Origin: Nostoc sp. JL33
GTDB lineage: Bacteria; Cyanobacteriota; Cyanobacteriia; Cyanobacteriales; Nostocaceae
NCBI RefSeq assembly: GCF_017114985.1
Contig: NZ_JABXKP010000053.1
Span: 75,721 to 139,720 of the forward strand
Length of the DNA: 64,000 nucleotides
Direction of reading: 5' to 3'
The position numbers were made by a program, and so were the translations under genes. Shown one piece after another: positions 8,973 through 18,771 of the stretch. The notes under the pieces were generated by a model. That model was not told where the DNA came from, ran no database searches, and saw only the letters and a list, made by a program, of their open reading frames with translations. Positions within the stretch are counted from its first letter, which is position 1, and each line of letters starts with the position of its first letter.

Positions 8973-9620
8973 TTACAAAGGACCGGAAATGCCTTGCTTG
9001 CGGATCATCAAGAAGTGAAACAGCATGAAGACTGCAATCAACCAAGGCAGCACAAAGGTGTGTGCGCTGTAGTAACGAGTTAGTGTTGCTTGACCAACAC
9101 TCGATCCGCCGCGTAGCAGGTCGGAAATCAGAACGCCAACCACAGGAATTGCTTCTGGTACACCGCTAACGATTTTCACAGCCCAGTAACCAACTTGATC
9201 CCAAGGTAGGGAATAGCCGGTGACTCCAAAGGAAACTGTAATCACAGCTAGGATGACACCACTTATCCAGGTCAGTTCGCGGGGCTTTTTGAAACCACCA
9301 GTCAGATAAACTCGGAAGGTGTGCAAAATCATCATCAATACCATCATGCTGGCAGACCAGCGATGGATGGAGCGAATTAGCCAACCGAAGTTGACTTCAT
9401 TCATGATGTACTCCACTGAGGAGAAAGCTTCAGCTACTGTTGGCCTGTAGTAGAACGTCATCGCAAATCCAGTGGCAAACTGGATGAGAAAACAAACCAG
9501 GGTAATTCCACCCAGGCAGTAAAAGATATTGACGTGAGGAGGGACGTACTTACTAGTGACGTCTTCGGCGAGTGCCTGAATCTCAAGGCGTTCCTCAAAC
9601 CAGTCGGAAACGTTGGCCAT
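8973..9620 (-). CDS. petB: Cytochrome b6
   Basis: This 215-residue protein is full-length PetB. It has four transmembrane helices and the bis-histidine ligands of hemes bn and bp at H86, H100, H187 and H202. Cys35 is the residue that carries the covalently attached heme cn on the stromal side. With PetD it forms the quinone-binding core of the cytochrome b6f complex in the thylakoid membrane. It is the first gene of the petB-petD pair and diverges from ctpA across a 403-base spacer that must hold its promoter. The ATG start is the family's usual one. Confidence 0.98.
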   Translation of the reverse strand: MANVSDWFEERLEIQALAEDVTSKYVPPHVNIFYCLGGITLVCFLIQFATGFAMTFYYRPTVAEAFSSVEYIMNEVNFGWLIRSIHRWSASMMVLMMILHTFRVYLTGGFKKPRELTWISGVILAVITVSFGVTGYSLPWDQVGYWAVKIVSGVPEAIPVVGVLISDLLRGGSSVGQATLTRYYSAHTFVLPWLIAVFMLFHFLMIRKQGISGPL

Positions 9621-10023
9621 ACAATCTCAAGTTCCTAAAAGTCGGTTGCGGTTGATAAATCTCGAAGTTCTGAATCGGCAAAAGCCTTCGCTCAGACTTC
9701 TCTCCCAATTAGCAATTTTGGGATTTTTGTAAAGGGGAGTTTTTTTGGTTGTCAGTTTTCAGCGTGCTAAGAGACTTCAGAAACTTTACACTCTGTAAAG
9801 ATGGAATATATTGCGATCTCTCTACGCCCCTACACGGTAAATGGTGGACACAAAGTAGATTTTATCCTTTGGTGAGTGGATACGATGCATCAGTTGACTG
9901 AACAACTTGATGAGAAAAATGCACCACTTCTATAAAAAAAGTAACATAATCGAGAGATAGATTTCATCAACAACAGGGCAAGTGGGCATTATCTAGGCAA
10001 TTTGGGTTGAGGTGGAATTGATA
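9621..10023. promoter_or_regulatory. Divergent petB/ctpA promoter region
   Basis: This 403-base spacer between divergently transcribed petB and ctpA must carry both promoters. I see AT-rich segments but no element that I can assign with confidence. Confidence 0.4.
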
Positions 10024-11271
10024 ATGAGGTTCATGAACAAACAAGTCTTTCGGGTTGGATTTTCATTGTTAATGGTGTTTTCGTTGGCGTTGGGTACGCT
10101 CGTCCAGCCGGCGGTGGCTTTGACGACGGAACAAAAGCTGGTTTCGGAAGTTTGGCGAATTGTTAATCGCACTTATCTAGATGAGACGTTTAATCATCAA
10201 AACTGGGCGGCTGTCAGGCAAAAGGTTCTGGAGAAGCCGCTCACCGACTCAAATGCCAGTTATACGGCAATTGGGACGATGCTCAAGAGCCTTGATGATC
10301 CTTTTACCCGCTTTTTAGATCCAGAACAGTACCGCAGCTTGCAGGTCAATACTTCTGGGGAACTGACTGGGGTAGGATTGCAAATTGCTCTGAATCCTGA
10401 GACTGGGAAGTTGGAAGTAGTGGCTCCGATCGCAGGTTCACCAGCAGATAAAGCCGGGATTAGACCACGCGATCGCATTCTCAAAATTGAAGGCGTTTCT
10501 ACAGAAAATCTCACCCTTGATGAAGCTGCAACTAGGATGCGCGGGCCGAGTGGCAGCCTTGTTACCCTGGTGATCGAACGGGACAAAGAGACAGAAAGGG
10601 AAATTAGACTCACACGCGATCGCATTGCTCTTAACCCTGTAGTCTCAGAATTGCGTGTTTCCACTGAGGGTACACCCATTGGCTACCTTCGCCTGACTCA
10701 ATTTAATGCCAACGCCTCAACAGAATTGGCACACGCTATTTCTAGTCTAGAAAAAAAAGGCGCTGCTGCCTACATTCTGGATTTGCGAAATAATCCTGGG
10801 GGGCTATTGCAATCAGGAATTGAAATCGCCCGTCTGTGGTTAGACTCTGGCACTATCGTCTACACTGTTAACCGACAAGGCATTCAGGGTAGTTTTGAAG
10901 CCGTTGGGCCAGCCCTGACCAATGATCCTCTGGTTATTTTGGTGAATCAAGGAACTGCCAGTGCCAGCGAGATTCTCGCCGGCGCACTCCAAGATAACGG
11001 TCGTGCCCAGTTGGTAGGCGAAACCACCTTTGGAAAGGGCTTAATTCAATCATTATTTGAATTATCAGATGGTTCCGGCTTGGCAGTCACAATTGCTAAG
11101 TATGAAACTCCTCAACACCGGGATATTAATAAACTAGGTATTAAGCCGGATAAAGTGATTTCCCAAGATCCAATTAACCGCGAACAGATTGGTACCCAAG
11201 CGGATCTGCAATATCAAGCAGCAGTGGAACTTTTGCTTAAAAACTCCGTGATGGCGGGAAAGGCGTATTAA
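10024..11271 (+). CDS. ctpA: Carboxyl-terminal processing protease
   Basis: The protein is about 415 residues: a signal peptide (cleavage near AVALT), a PDZ domain (about 100-185) and an S41 protease domain. The Ser/Lys dyad is visible as Ser313 in TASASE and Lys338 in FGKGLIQS; their 25-residue spacing is right for the family. CtpA trims the C-terminus of the photosystem II D1 precursor in the lumen so that the manganese cluster can assemble. Cyanobacteria have several paralogs, so CtpB or CtpC remain possible. The ATG at 10024 follows GAGGTGG; a GTG four codons earlier overlaps that site. It diverges from petBD. Confidence 0.85.
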   Translation: MRFMNKQVFRVGFSLLMVFSLALGTLVQPAVALTTEQKLVSEVWRIVNRTYLDETFNHQNWAAVRQKVLEKPLTDSNASYTAIGTMLKSLDDPFTRFLDPEQYRSLQVNTSGELTGVGLQIALNPETGKLEVVAPIAGSPADKAGIRPRDRILKIEGVSTENLTLDEAATRMRGPSGSLVTLVIERDKETEREIRLTRDRIALNPVVSELRVSTEGTPIGYLRLTQFNANASTELAHAISSLEKKGAAAYILDLRNNPGGLLQSGIEIARLWLDSGTIVYTVNRQGIQGSFEAVGPALTNDPLVILVNQGTASASEILAGALQDNGRAQLVGETTFGKGLIQSLFELSDGSGLAVTIAKYETPQHRDINKLGIKPDKVISQDPINREQIGTQADLQYQAAVELLLKNSVMAGKAY

Positions 11272-11754
11272 ATAATTCGTAATTCGCAATGACGCTCTCT
11301 ACGAACGCGAATAGCGTGTCGCAGACAGACGCTAAAAGCGTAGCTTGCTTCTCTGTAAGAGTACGATGACTCGCTAACGCAACGCTGACGTAATTTGTAA
11401 TTAAAGACATTTACATAAGGGGATTTAAATCCCGATGGTTCCTGAGCTTGTCGTTCGCGTAGCGTCCCGCAGGGAAGGACTGAAACTGATCAAAGGCGGA
11501 GTGGCTCCGACTCCGCGCTACGTGTAATGGTTGGGGTCTTAAACCCTTTTATTTACGATAAGTTAGGAGTTAGGAATTTGCCTTGTTCCCAGTCTCTGAC
11601 TGGGAATGACCGGATAATTCATGCAACAGTTTTTTGTGCTGAACTTGCTTTTTGTCAGTAACTATGAGATATTTTATCTGAGATTTAAAATACTGTATTC
11701 CTATCGAATTACTGAAAATTCCTGCTAGGTAGCAGGGTGTATAAACTTTTTGAC
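11272..11754. other. Intergenic region with dispersed palindromic repeats
   Basis: The first 210 bases are made of repeat copies (about 11286-11345 and 11447-11482, TTCGCGTAGCG type). The remainder is AT-rich and probably includes the promoter of the chorismate mutase gene. Confidence 0.6.
11286..11482. repeat. Dispersed GC-rich palindromic repeat cluster
   Basis: Fragments such as ACGCTCTCTACGAACGCG, TAGCGTGTCGCAGACAGACG and TTCGCGTAGCGTCCCGCAG belong to the same family seen at 24994-25035, 25227-25320, 33125-33200, 36408-36438 and 63675-63712. Confidence 0.75.
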
Positions 11755-12435
11755 ATGAATTTAAGTTTTTTTAGAAAGCATCCACTGTTGTTTGTCATCA
11801 TAATTTTCTTTGGGCTTTTTTTCAGTAGTACAGTAGTTGCTGCCAACTTAAAATTATATTTCGCTGCTCAGAACTCTAGGTCAGTACAATCAGTAAATCC
11901 TCAAGCTATTGCGATCGCAGATCAACAAGTACCTGTAGATAAATTACTAAAATTGATCCAGCAGCGATTGCTAATTGCACATGATGTAGCCCGGTGGAAA
12001 TGGAATCACAAACGTCCTATTGAGGATCTAAAGCGGGAACAAGAGTTACTATTAAAGGTTAGGCAACAAGCAACAACCCATAGTCTAGAACCCGATACAG
12101 TTGCAGCATTTTTTCAAGGACAAATAGAAGCAGGAAAACTCATCCAAACAGTTGATTTTCAAAACTGGCAAAAGCAAGGCATTAAATCTTTTCCTAACGT
12201 GCCAGACTTAAACCAGACATTGCGACCATCGTTAGATAAATTAAACACAGAATTTGTCTTTGCTTTAAAAGAACTGACTCCTGTTCTAGGTTGTCCGCAG
12301 ATACGGCAATTAATTCAGTCACGTTCTCAGGTAATTATTCAGGGAGATGGTATTGATCAGCGAGTGCAGACCCTAGCAATTTCACCCCTGCTGCAATTTC
12401 AAAGCGCTTCTTGCAAAGTGGGTAACTTCCGTTGA
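11755..12435 (+). CDS. aroQ: Exported chorismate mutase, AroQ gamma class
   Basis: The protein is about 226 residues with an N-terminal signal peptide/anchor (hydrophobic core LLFVIIIFFGLFF, then SSTVVAA). The all-helical body carries AroQ-gamma features: QQRLLIAHDVARWKWNHKRP supplies the Arg and Lys of the active site, followed by IEDLKREQELL and QIEAGKLIQ. Cysteines near 194 and 220 could form the C-terminal disulfide of this class. The enzyme converts chorismate to prephenate; gamma-class enzymes act in the periplasm or are secreted, and their purpose there is unclear. The ATG at 11755 is preferred to a GTG six codons earlier. Confidence 0.8.
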   Translation: MNLSFFRKHPLLFVIIIFFGLFFSSTVVAANLKLYFAAQNSRSVQSVNPQAIAIADQQVPVDKLLKLIQQRLLIAHDVARWKWNHKRPIEDLKREQELLLKVRQQATTHSLEPDTVAAFFQGQIEAGKLIQTVDFQNWQKQGIKSFPNVPDLNQTLRPSLDKLNTEFVFALKELTPVLGCPQIRQLIQSRSQVIIQGDGIDQRVQTLAISPLLQFQSASCKVGNFR

Positions 12436-12482
12436 TCGGGTTAGCGACACCTAATGCCAATTATGTATGAAGATGTGCCAAA

Positions 12483-13043
12483 TTATCCATCCGATTGGAC
12501 TGCCTGGGCTAACTGCTGCACAAAGGCTTGATGTTCGATAGAATTCACTCCTGTCTGTAATACGCTTAACACCTGTTGCATATCACCCGACAGCAAGGCA
12601 GATTGATCTAACCACAATCCTGGAAAGACTCGACTTTGAATCACACCTGCGGCATCAGAGTGCAGATTTATATACTCTCCTGCTTCTAAGTGGAACCAAT
12701 CGATGCGCTGCTCAAACACCTGCCACACGAAGTACTCCTGTATTCCATTCCGCCGATAAGCACGCTTTTTGTCACCCAGATCAACCGTGGCACTACTGGC
12801 GGCAATTTCGGCAACCAGTTCTAGCGCTCCCTCTACATAACCATCCTGGCTCAGATGCGTAGACGCGTAGCGGCTTGTTGTCAGACATCGCCCACCCGCC
12901 TGAGCATCAATCAATAACACCGCCGAAGTAATTGCTCGGACTTGCCAAGTATTTTCTTGCAGAAGTAGCAATACAACTTTTTTTGCCCCAGAGTTTTCCA
13001 GGATAATCTGAGTGAGACTGGCAATGAGTTGGTCTAATTGCAA
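12483..13043 (-). pseudogene. Chimeric remnant: GAF fragment fused to Uma2-type nuclease C-terminus
   Basis: The 186-residue frame starts at TTG. Residues 3-42 (LDQLIASLTQIILENSGA...) resemble the start of the GAF domain in the giant kinases upstream. From about residue 43 it is the C-terminal two thirds of a Uma2/DUF820 restriction-endonuclease-like protein, with ELVAEIAAS, DKKRAYRRNGIQEYFVW and VFPGLWLD. Between them a piece of dispersed repeat (about 12856-12890) is read in frame as LTTSRYAST. The Uma2 N-terminus is missing. A repeat element (13041-13115) abuts the start and supplies the upstream in-frame stop. I judge it a decayed fusion rather than a working gene. Confidence 0.6.
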
Positions 13044-13115
13044 TACGGTTCAGTTAAGCATTTCTTTCTTCTCTCCGTATTCTCTGCGCCTGGAGTGGTT
13101 CGATTAAAAATTAAT
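13041..13115 (+). repeat. Partial copy of an interspersed element (CTTCTCTC...CTCTGCGCCTGG)
   Basis: It shares CAATAC, the TTAA-CATTT lead and TTCTCTGCGCCTGGAGTGGTT with the copies at 55134-55247 and 63625-63762. A reverse copy lies in the bgtB leader (61535-61576). Confidence 0.7.
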
Positions 13116-13173
13116 TTTCACAACTCAGATAGGATTGCTATATCTGAAGTTACTTACCAAAAAGAGCCAAAAA

Positions 13174-16100
13174 TTATACCGGAATTTCAATTAAAAATTC
13201 TGTTCCCTCACCGATAATACAGTTGAAACTCAATTTTCCACCATGAGTTGATTCGACGATTTGACGAGCGATCGCCAATCCTAATCCTGTGCCTTTACCG
13301 ACAGCTTTTGTAGTAAATAAATGGTCAAATATTTTGGATTGGACTTGTTCACTCATCCCCTTACCATTATCAGCAATGCCAATTCTAAATAGATTATTTT
13401 CTGCTGAGGTTGTAATTGTAATGCAGTTAGGATTGGCTTTAATTTCCTCATAAGTGCGTCCAGAATTAGATTCATCTAAGGCATCAATAGCATTGGCGAT
13501 AAGATTCATAAATACCTGATTTAATTGACCAGGGAAACATTCTACTTGAGGTAAATTACCGTAGTTTGTGACAACTTCAATAGCGGGACGTAGTTCGTTC
13601 GCCTTCAGACGATGTTTCAAAATTAAAATTGTGCTATCAATGCCTTCGTGAATGTTAAATGGTACTTTGTAATCTCGATCAGCACGGGAGAAAGTGCGGA
13701 GACTGGTACTGATATTTTTTAGGCGATCGCACGCCATCGACATGGAATCAATCATCTTGGGCAAGTCTTCTAAACTATAATCCAAGTCGATTTCTTCAGC
13801 ATGATCTTTGATTTGATCACTTTTGTTGGGTAAACTTTCTTGATATAGTCCGAGGTGTTCAACAATATCAGCGATAGTAGGTTTAGCAAGTTTTAGACTG
13901 GCAGCAATAAAACCCAAAGGATTATTCATTTCGTGAGCCACACCAGCAACTAAGTTGCCCAGTGCAGACATTTTTTCACTTTGCACTATTTGTAATTGGG
14001 CGTTTTGCAAATCAGTTAGCGCTTGTTCTAAATCTTGTGATTTTTCCTGTTCTTGGGCATAAAGTCCGGCATTTTCCAATGAGATTGCCGCTTGAACGCA
14101 GAGGAGATTGAGCAGTTCGACCCGCTCATGGGTAAACGCTCCAGTCGCTAGGTTATTCTCCAAATACAGCACACCAAGCAGTTTACCCTGATGTAAAATT
14201 GGACTACACAAGATACTTTTGGGCTGCTGTTGCTGAATATAAGGGTCATTAATTAATTGTGGATGCACAATAGCATCAACAATCACTGCTGGTTGTAAAC
14301 TGCGTTTAACAGTATTAATTAAGCGAACTGGTACATAGGTTGACCCTTCAATAGGCTGTGGATTAGTCAGCATTGGAGAAAAATCAACTTTTGTATTTCC
14401 ATTGTTCTGTAGCCCCAGCTTTGCTAATGCCCGAATCTGTAAATTACCTGACTCCATAAGCATTAACACACACTTATCGGCTCCTGCATTTTCGATGATG
14501 ATATGCAGCAACGATGAAAGCAGTTTTTCGAGTTCGATTTCGCCTGAGATCGTTTGGGAAGCTTTGAGAATGGCAGCTAAATCTAGAGTCACAGAGATAC
14601 TGGTACTGCTGGAAGTGGCAGAACTGCTGGATGTGACACTTCCCAAGGCGAAGATAGTTTCGCTAGTGGAGAAGGGAGAACGGGTTTGGTTGAGGATGGG
14701 AGCAAGCAGTTGGGGATAGTGGTTTTCTAGGTGAGCGACTTTGGCTTTAGCACCCCAGCGAGCATAGCAGTAGTAAGCATTTGTGATGTAAATTTGAGCA
14801 AATTGCTCTTTACCCCATTCCAGGTAGAATTTAGCTGCGAGTTCGTTGGCTAACGCTTCTTCGTTGATAAACTGATGTTCTTTAGCAAGAGTTATGGCTC
14901 GGTCATAACACTCAATGGCTGCGATTTTTTCACCCAAAACTCGATAACGTTCAGCCTCCACTAAATACCATTTATGCAAGTGATTCATCGGGGCATTTTG
15001 CGCCCACTGGTGCAGAATAGTTTGATGGGTGAAGGTAGCAGCAAGCATTTCGGCTTGTTCTGGTTCTGGCTGTGTTGGGAAGAGTGCTAGGTGTGTGAGT
15101 GCGGCATAAAAATGGAAACTGGGAATAAAAATTAATCCCGATACTGCCATCAAATAGGAGTTGACTTGGGTGATGTGGTCGCGGGCAGCCTGATAATTCC
15201 CAAAGGAGTAGGCAAGCAGCAGTTTATAGATGTAGACAATGGCGATCGCCATGAGATCATTATCCTGCTGGTGCTTCGGCAGCATCACCGTTTCATCGTA
15301 GGCAGTGCCAATTAAGCAATCGGGTTGGCTGACTGTTTCTCGCAAATGCTGCACCATTTGCCGCCTTATCTGCGAATGAATATGCGCCGAATCTTGTTTA
15401 ACCTGAGCCAAGGCAGCACTGTAAGCGGCGAATTCGGGTTCTAAAGTGTCCAGTTCTATACCTGCGAAAACCGCAATATTCATGTAGGATATTGCGCTGT
15501 AGCCAGCGTTGAGAAAATCGCCTGTTTCGATGCCAGTCGTGTAGCTATCTTTCAGCGTCAATATCGTTGCTCTCAGCGCTTCGTGGCGATGTTGGATGAA
15601 AGACCCAAACAGGTTTAGAGTGATGGACTTTATTAAGAGAACATTCAACCGTTCCAGCAACGAGATCGCTAATCTACCAAACCCATAGCCTGTTTCGACT
15701 TCGCCCAAAAAGGCACATAGCATCATGCCATGAATCCCATAGCCGACAATCGAAGCGGGTGCATTCCCAAACTGGAGTGACAACCGCACCATTGTCGCAC
15801 TCAACAAGGGCAGTAACCCTGGCATTCCCTGGATCACTGCTGGAAACAAAACTCCTAACAGTTGCATTGCAGCTTCGGCTGTGCGATCGCTCATCACGGG
15901 CAGGTCAATCAGCTCGGCAATCTCTCTGCCCTGGAGAAGGCTGGCCACGTCTTGTAGCCCTTTGCCGATTTCGGCTTCATCTGGTGCGTTCGGGAGATCC
16001 ACCCCTAATTGACTTAGTGCCTCTTTTCCCACCGCGATCGCCTCTAACATTTGGCTTTGAGCCGTTAATGCCGCGATTTGAATTTCGTAGATTTTCACTT

Positions 16101-18696
16101 TGTCAAAAATTGTCTGTGTCTGCTGCAATACCACTGCGGCTAAGAGTTCCATGCCCTCGAAGTCACCATTTAAATAGGCAGCTTCCGCAGCCGTCACATA
16201 TAGATTCAGAGTCAATTCATACTGATTTTGCCAGCAGTTTGTCTGTAATAGCTTAATCCCCGTTTGCAAATAATCCCTTGCGGCGACGTAAGCTGTAGAA
16301 TTTCTCGCCTTGACTCCAGCTTTCAAATTCAGTTGAGCTAATGCTTGGCGATCGCTTGGTTGACTAATTAACTCAATTCCTAAATTCAAATGCCCGACAA
16401 GATCAAACAGTTTTTCCTCAAGCTCGATCTCGGATAAATTTTGTTGGAGTAAATGTCCAATTTGGAGATGAGTTGCTGTTTTTTGCTCATCGGGAATCAG
16501 GGAATAAGCCGCTTGCTGTACTCTGTCATGTAAAAATCTATATGAAGCTGTCCTTTGTCCTTTGTCCTTTGTCATTTGTTTGTTATTTTCCAATGACAAA
16601 TGACCAATACTTCGGCAAAGCTCAGTACAAGTGACCAATGACGAATTTTGATAAAACTTATAAACATCACTAATCGGTAAAATTAGCCCTTCTTGTAAAG
16701 CTTTCCATAAATCAGCAGCCGTTTCTACCTCTGAATGTTCTGAAACAATTGCCAAAGTTGCTAAATCAAACTGATTGCCAATACAAGCAGCTAACTCCAA
16801 GACGTGTTGAGTTGATTGTGGCAGTCTTCGTAATTGAAATTTCATAAAAGCAACAACGTCATCTGTAACTGCTAGCTGATTCACCTGTACAATGTCACAT
16901 TGCCAACAGGCTAATTCAGAATCAAATTGAATCAGCTTATCTTGATGCAATGCTTTGAGAAACTGTGTAGCGAAAAACGGATTACCTTTAGTTTTCTGAG
17001 ATACCAAGCGAGAAAGAGTCCATGCCAAACTTTCTGTACATTTAAGTGTGTCAGCAACTAATTGATTCACTGTGATTTGACTCAGTGGTGCTAAGGTAAT
17101 TGTATTAATCGTGAAGAGTGTTTTTTGAATCTCACTCAAAGTCAACATTAATGGATGTACTGGATTGACCTCGTTATCACGGTACGCACCAATTAATAAA
17201 AGATGACCTGTATCAGCCATTAAGAGCTGCATTAACTTCAGTGATGCCGAATCTGCCCATTGCAAATCATCTAAAAATATCACTAAGGGATGTTCAGCAC
17301 TGGTAAAGACTTGGGTAAATTTTTGAAACAATAAATTAAATCTATTTTGTGCTGCCGTTCCTGATAATTCTATGGTGGGTGGTTGTTGACCAATAATTCT
17401 TGATAATTCGGGGATGACTTCAATAATTACTTGTCCATTTTCTCCAACAGCATCTAATATTTGGTTTCTCCATTGCTGAATTTGAGCATCACTTTCGGTT
17501 AACAATTGACCCATTAAATCTCGGAAGGCTTGCACAAATGCACTGAAGGGAATATTGCGTTGAAATTGGTCGTATTTACCTTTGATAAAATAACCGCGTT
17601 GTCTAATAATTGGTTTATGAACTTCGTTAACAACTGCTGTTTTACCAATTCCAGAAAATCCAGCTACCAGCATCATTTCTGTTGCACCAAGGCTGACTCG
17701 CTCAAATGCTTGTAGTAGAGTTTCTACTTCGGTTTCTCGTCCATAAAGTTTGTCGGGGATAATGAAGCGATCGCACACATCCCGTTCTGCAATTGGGAAA
17801 CTCTTAATTTCACCAAAAACTTGAAGTTGAGATAAACAATTTTCTAAATCAAATTTCAGCCCCAATGCACTCTGATAGCGGTCTTCAGCATTTTTCGCCA
17901 TCAATTTCATTACAATATCACAAAGAACTTGAGGAATAAGAAAATCGACCTCACCCCAGCCCTCTCCTTGGTAAGGAGAGGGTGCTTTATGCGGGTGAGG
18001 TTGATTCATATTTGGTGGTTGTTTTGCAATATGAGAATGTACCAACTCCATTGGATCGTTTGATGCAAAAGGTAACTCTCCCGTGAGTAATTCGTAGAAA
18101 GTCACACCCAGAGAATAAAAATCAGTCCGGTAGTCAATCCCCCGATTCATTCTGCCTGTTTGTTCTGGGGAAATATAAGCGAGTGTACCTTCTAAGACAT
18201 TTGGATTAATTAGTGTCTGCGTTTCCCGTGGTAATAAAGATGCAATACTAAAGTCAATTAATTTAACTTGTTTGGTTTCGGGATTAATGAGAATATTAGC
18301 GGGTTTGATATCTTTATGAATAATCCGATCGCGATACAATATATCTAAGGTATTGCACAGTGCGATCGCTATCTGTAAAAACTCCGTGAGATTTCGTAGA
18401 CTTTCCCCTGTTACCCATTCTTTCAGAGAAATCCCCCCAAAGTCTTCCATCACCAACGCATACCCATTTTGATACGCTTGGAGGCTGTAGGTTTGGATGA
18501 TTAGGGGTGAGTTGAGATTTTTGGCAATGGTGTACTGATTGCGAAACTGCACCAATTCGCTGAAACTGGGATAAGGATTTTTCAGCAGTTTAATCACTAC
18601 TCTTAAGGAGTCTGTTTCTCGATACCCCCGATAAACTAGGGTTCTCGAACCATTGTAGAGTTCTTCACTGATGCGATATCCGGGAATAGTGACCAT
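13174..18696 (-). CDS. Hybrid Ser/Thr kinase-AAA-GAF-histidine kinase (multi-sensor multi-kinase)
   Basis: The protein is 1840 residues. Domains in order: Ser/Thr kinase (about 7-285; HKDIKPANI catalytic loop, DFS in place of DFG, typical of this family); an AAA/STAND-like ATPase (about 320-600; Walker A GFSGIGKT, Walker B VIFLDDLQWAD); a long TPR-like helical region; a GAF domain (about 1420-1570); a coiled coil; and a histidine kinase (H-box GVAHEMNNPLG, N-box NLIANAIDAL, G-boxes). It resembles the HstK-type hybrid kinases of Nostoc/Anabaena, whose inputs are mostly unknown. In-frame repeat insertions lie at 17948-18001 (kinase domain) and about 16555-16645 (after the ATPase). The last third of the histidine kinase is identical to the next gene's. 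Confidence 0.9.
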   Translation of the reverse strand: MVTIPGYRISEELYNGSRTLVYRGYRETDSLRVVIKLLKNPYPSFSELVQFRNQYTIAKNLNSPLIIQTYSLQAYQNGYALVMEDFGGISLKEWVTGESLRNLTEFLQIAIALCNTLDILYRDRIIHKDIKPANILINPETKQVKLIDFSIASLLPRETQTLINPNVLEGTLAYISPEQTGRMNRGIDYRTDFYSLGVTFYELLTGELPFASNDPMELVHSHIAKQPPNMNQPHPHKAPSPYQGEGWGEVDFLIPQVLCDIVMKLMAKNAEDRYQSALGLKFDLENCLSQLQVFGEIKSFPIAERDVCDRFIIPDKLYGRETEVETLLQAFERVSLGATEMMLVAGFSGIGKTAVVNEVHKPIIRQRGYFIKGKYDQFQRNIPFSAFVQAFRDLMGQLLTESDAQIQQWRNQILDAVGENGQVIIEVIPELSRIIGQQPPTIELSGTAAQNRFNLLFQKFTQVFTSAEHPLVIFLDDLQWADSASLKLMQLLMADTGHLLLIGAYRDNEVNPVHPLMLTLSEIQKTLFTINTITLAPLSQITVNQLVADTLKCTESLAWTLSRLVSQKTKGNPFFATQFLKALHQDKLIQFDSELACWQCDIVQVNQLAVTDDVVAFMKFQLRRLPQSTQHVLELAACIGNQFDLATLAIVSEHSEVETAADLWKALQEGLILPISDVYKFYQNSSLVTCTELCRSIGHLSLENNKQMTKDKGQRTASYRFLHDRVQQAAYSLIPDEQKTATHLQIGHLLQQNLSEIELEEKLFDLVGHLNLGIELISQPSDRQALAQLNLKAGVKARNSTAYVAARDYLQTGIKLLQTNCWQNQYELTLNLYVTAAEAAYLNGDFEGMELLAAVVLQQTQTIFDKVKIYEIQIAALTAQSQMLEAIAVGKEALSQLGVDLPNAPDEAEIGKGLQDVASLLQGREIAELIDLPVMSDRTAEAAMQLLGVLFPAVIQGMPGLLPLLSATMVRLSLQFGNAPASIVGYGIHGMMLCAFLGEVETGYGFGRLAISLLERLNVLLIKSITLNLFGSFIQHRHEALRATILTLKDSYTTGIETGDFLNAGYSAISYMNIAVFAGIELDTLEPEFAAYSAALAQVKQDSAHIHSQIRRQMVQHLRETVSQPDCLIGTAYDETVMLPKHQQDNDLMAIAIVYIYKLLLAYSFGNYQAARDHITQVNSYLMAVSGLIFIPSFHFYAALTHLALFPTQPEPEQAEMLAATFTHQTILHQWAQNAPMNHLHKWYLVEAERYRVLGEKIAAIECYDRAITLAKEHQFINEEALANELAAKFYLEWGKEQFAQIYITNAYYCYARWGAKAKVAHLENHYPQLLAPILNQTRSPFSTSETIFALGSVTSSSSATSSSTSISVTLDLAAILKASQTISGEIELEKLLSSLLHIIIENAGADKCVLMLMESGNLQIRALAKLGLQNNGNTKVDFSPMLTNPQPIEGSTYVPVRLINTVKRSLQPAVIVDAIVHPQLINDPYIQQQQPKSILCSPILHQGKLLGVLYLENNLATGAFTHERVELLNLLCVQAAISLENAGLYAQEQEKSQDLEQALTDLQNAQLQIVQSEKMSALGNLVAGVAHEMNNPLGFIAASLKLAKPTIADIVEHLGLYQESLPNKSDQIKDHAEEIDLDYSLEDLPKMIDSMSMACDRLKNISTSLRTFSRADRDYKVPFNIHEGIDSTILILKHRLKANELRPAIEVVTNYGNLPQVECFPGQLNQVFMNLIANAIDALDESNSGRTYEEIKANPNCITITTSAENNLFRIGIADNGKGMSEQVQSKIFDHLFTTKAVGKGTGLGLAIARQIVESTHGGKLSFNCIIGEGTEFLIEIPV
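13247..13914 (-). repeat. About 668-bp tract apparently identical to 18845-19512
   Basis: Every line I compared is identical to 18845-19512 at a constant offset of 5598 bases, with no gaps. Sequence on both sides diverges. It encodes most of the histidine kinase module. Recent gene conversion is the simplest reading. Confidence 0.9.
16555..16645. repeat. Heptamer STRR inside a kinase coding sequence
   Basis: CCTTTGT is repeated and then CAATGAC-type units follow. They are read in frame as a hydrophilic linker (NNKQMTKDKGQRTAS) that differs in sequence from the equivalent region of the paralog. Confidence 0.75.
17948..18001. repeat. Hairpin repeat inserted in frame in a kinase domain
   Basis: ACCTCACCCC and GCGGGTGAGGT ends enclose CCTCTCCTTGGTAAGGAGAGG. 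It is 54 bases, or 18 codons, read as PHKAPSPYQGEGWGEV. The paralog lacks it. A relative is at 43892-43961. Confidence 0.8.
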
Positions 18697-18771
18697 ATTG
18701 CGCTTATCCTTAAGGCTTTCAGATTTAGTATTCCCAGATATCTGAAGTTGTTTACCAATAAGAGGTAAAGA

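Noticed and set aside
15759..16256. 165-codon frame opposite the first kinase gene
   Set aside because: It is antisense to a well-supported kinase coding sequence and has shadow-like composition.
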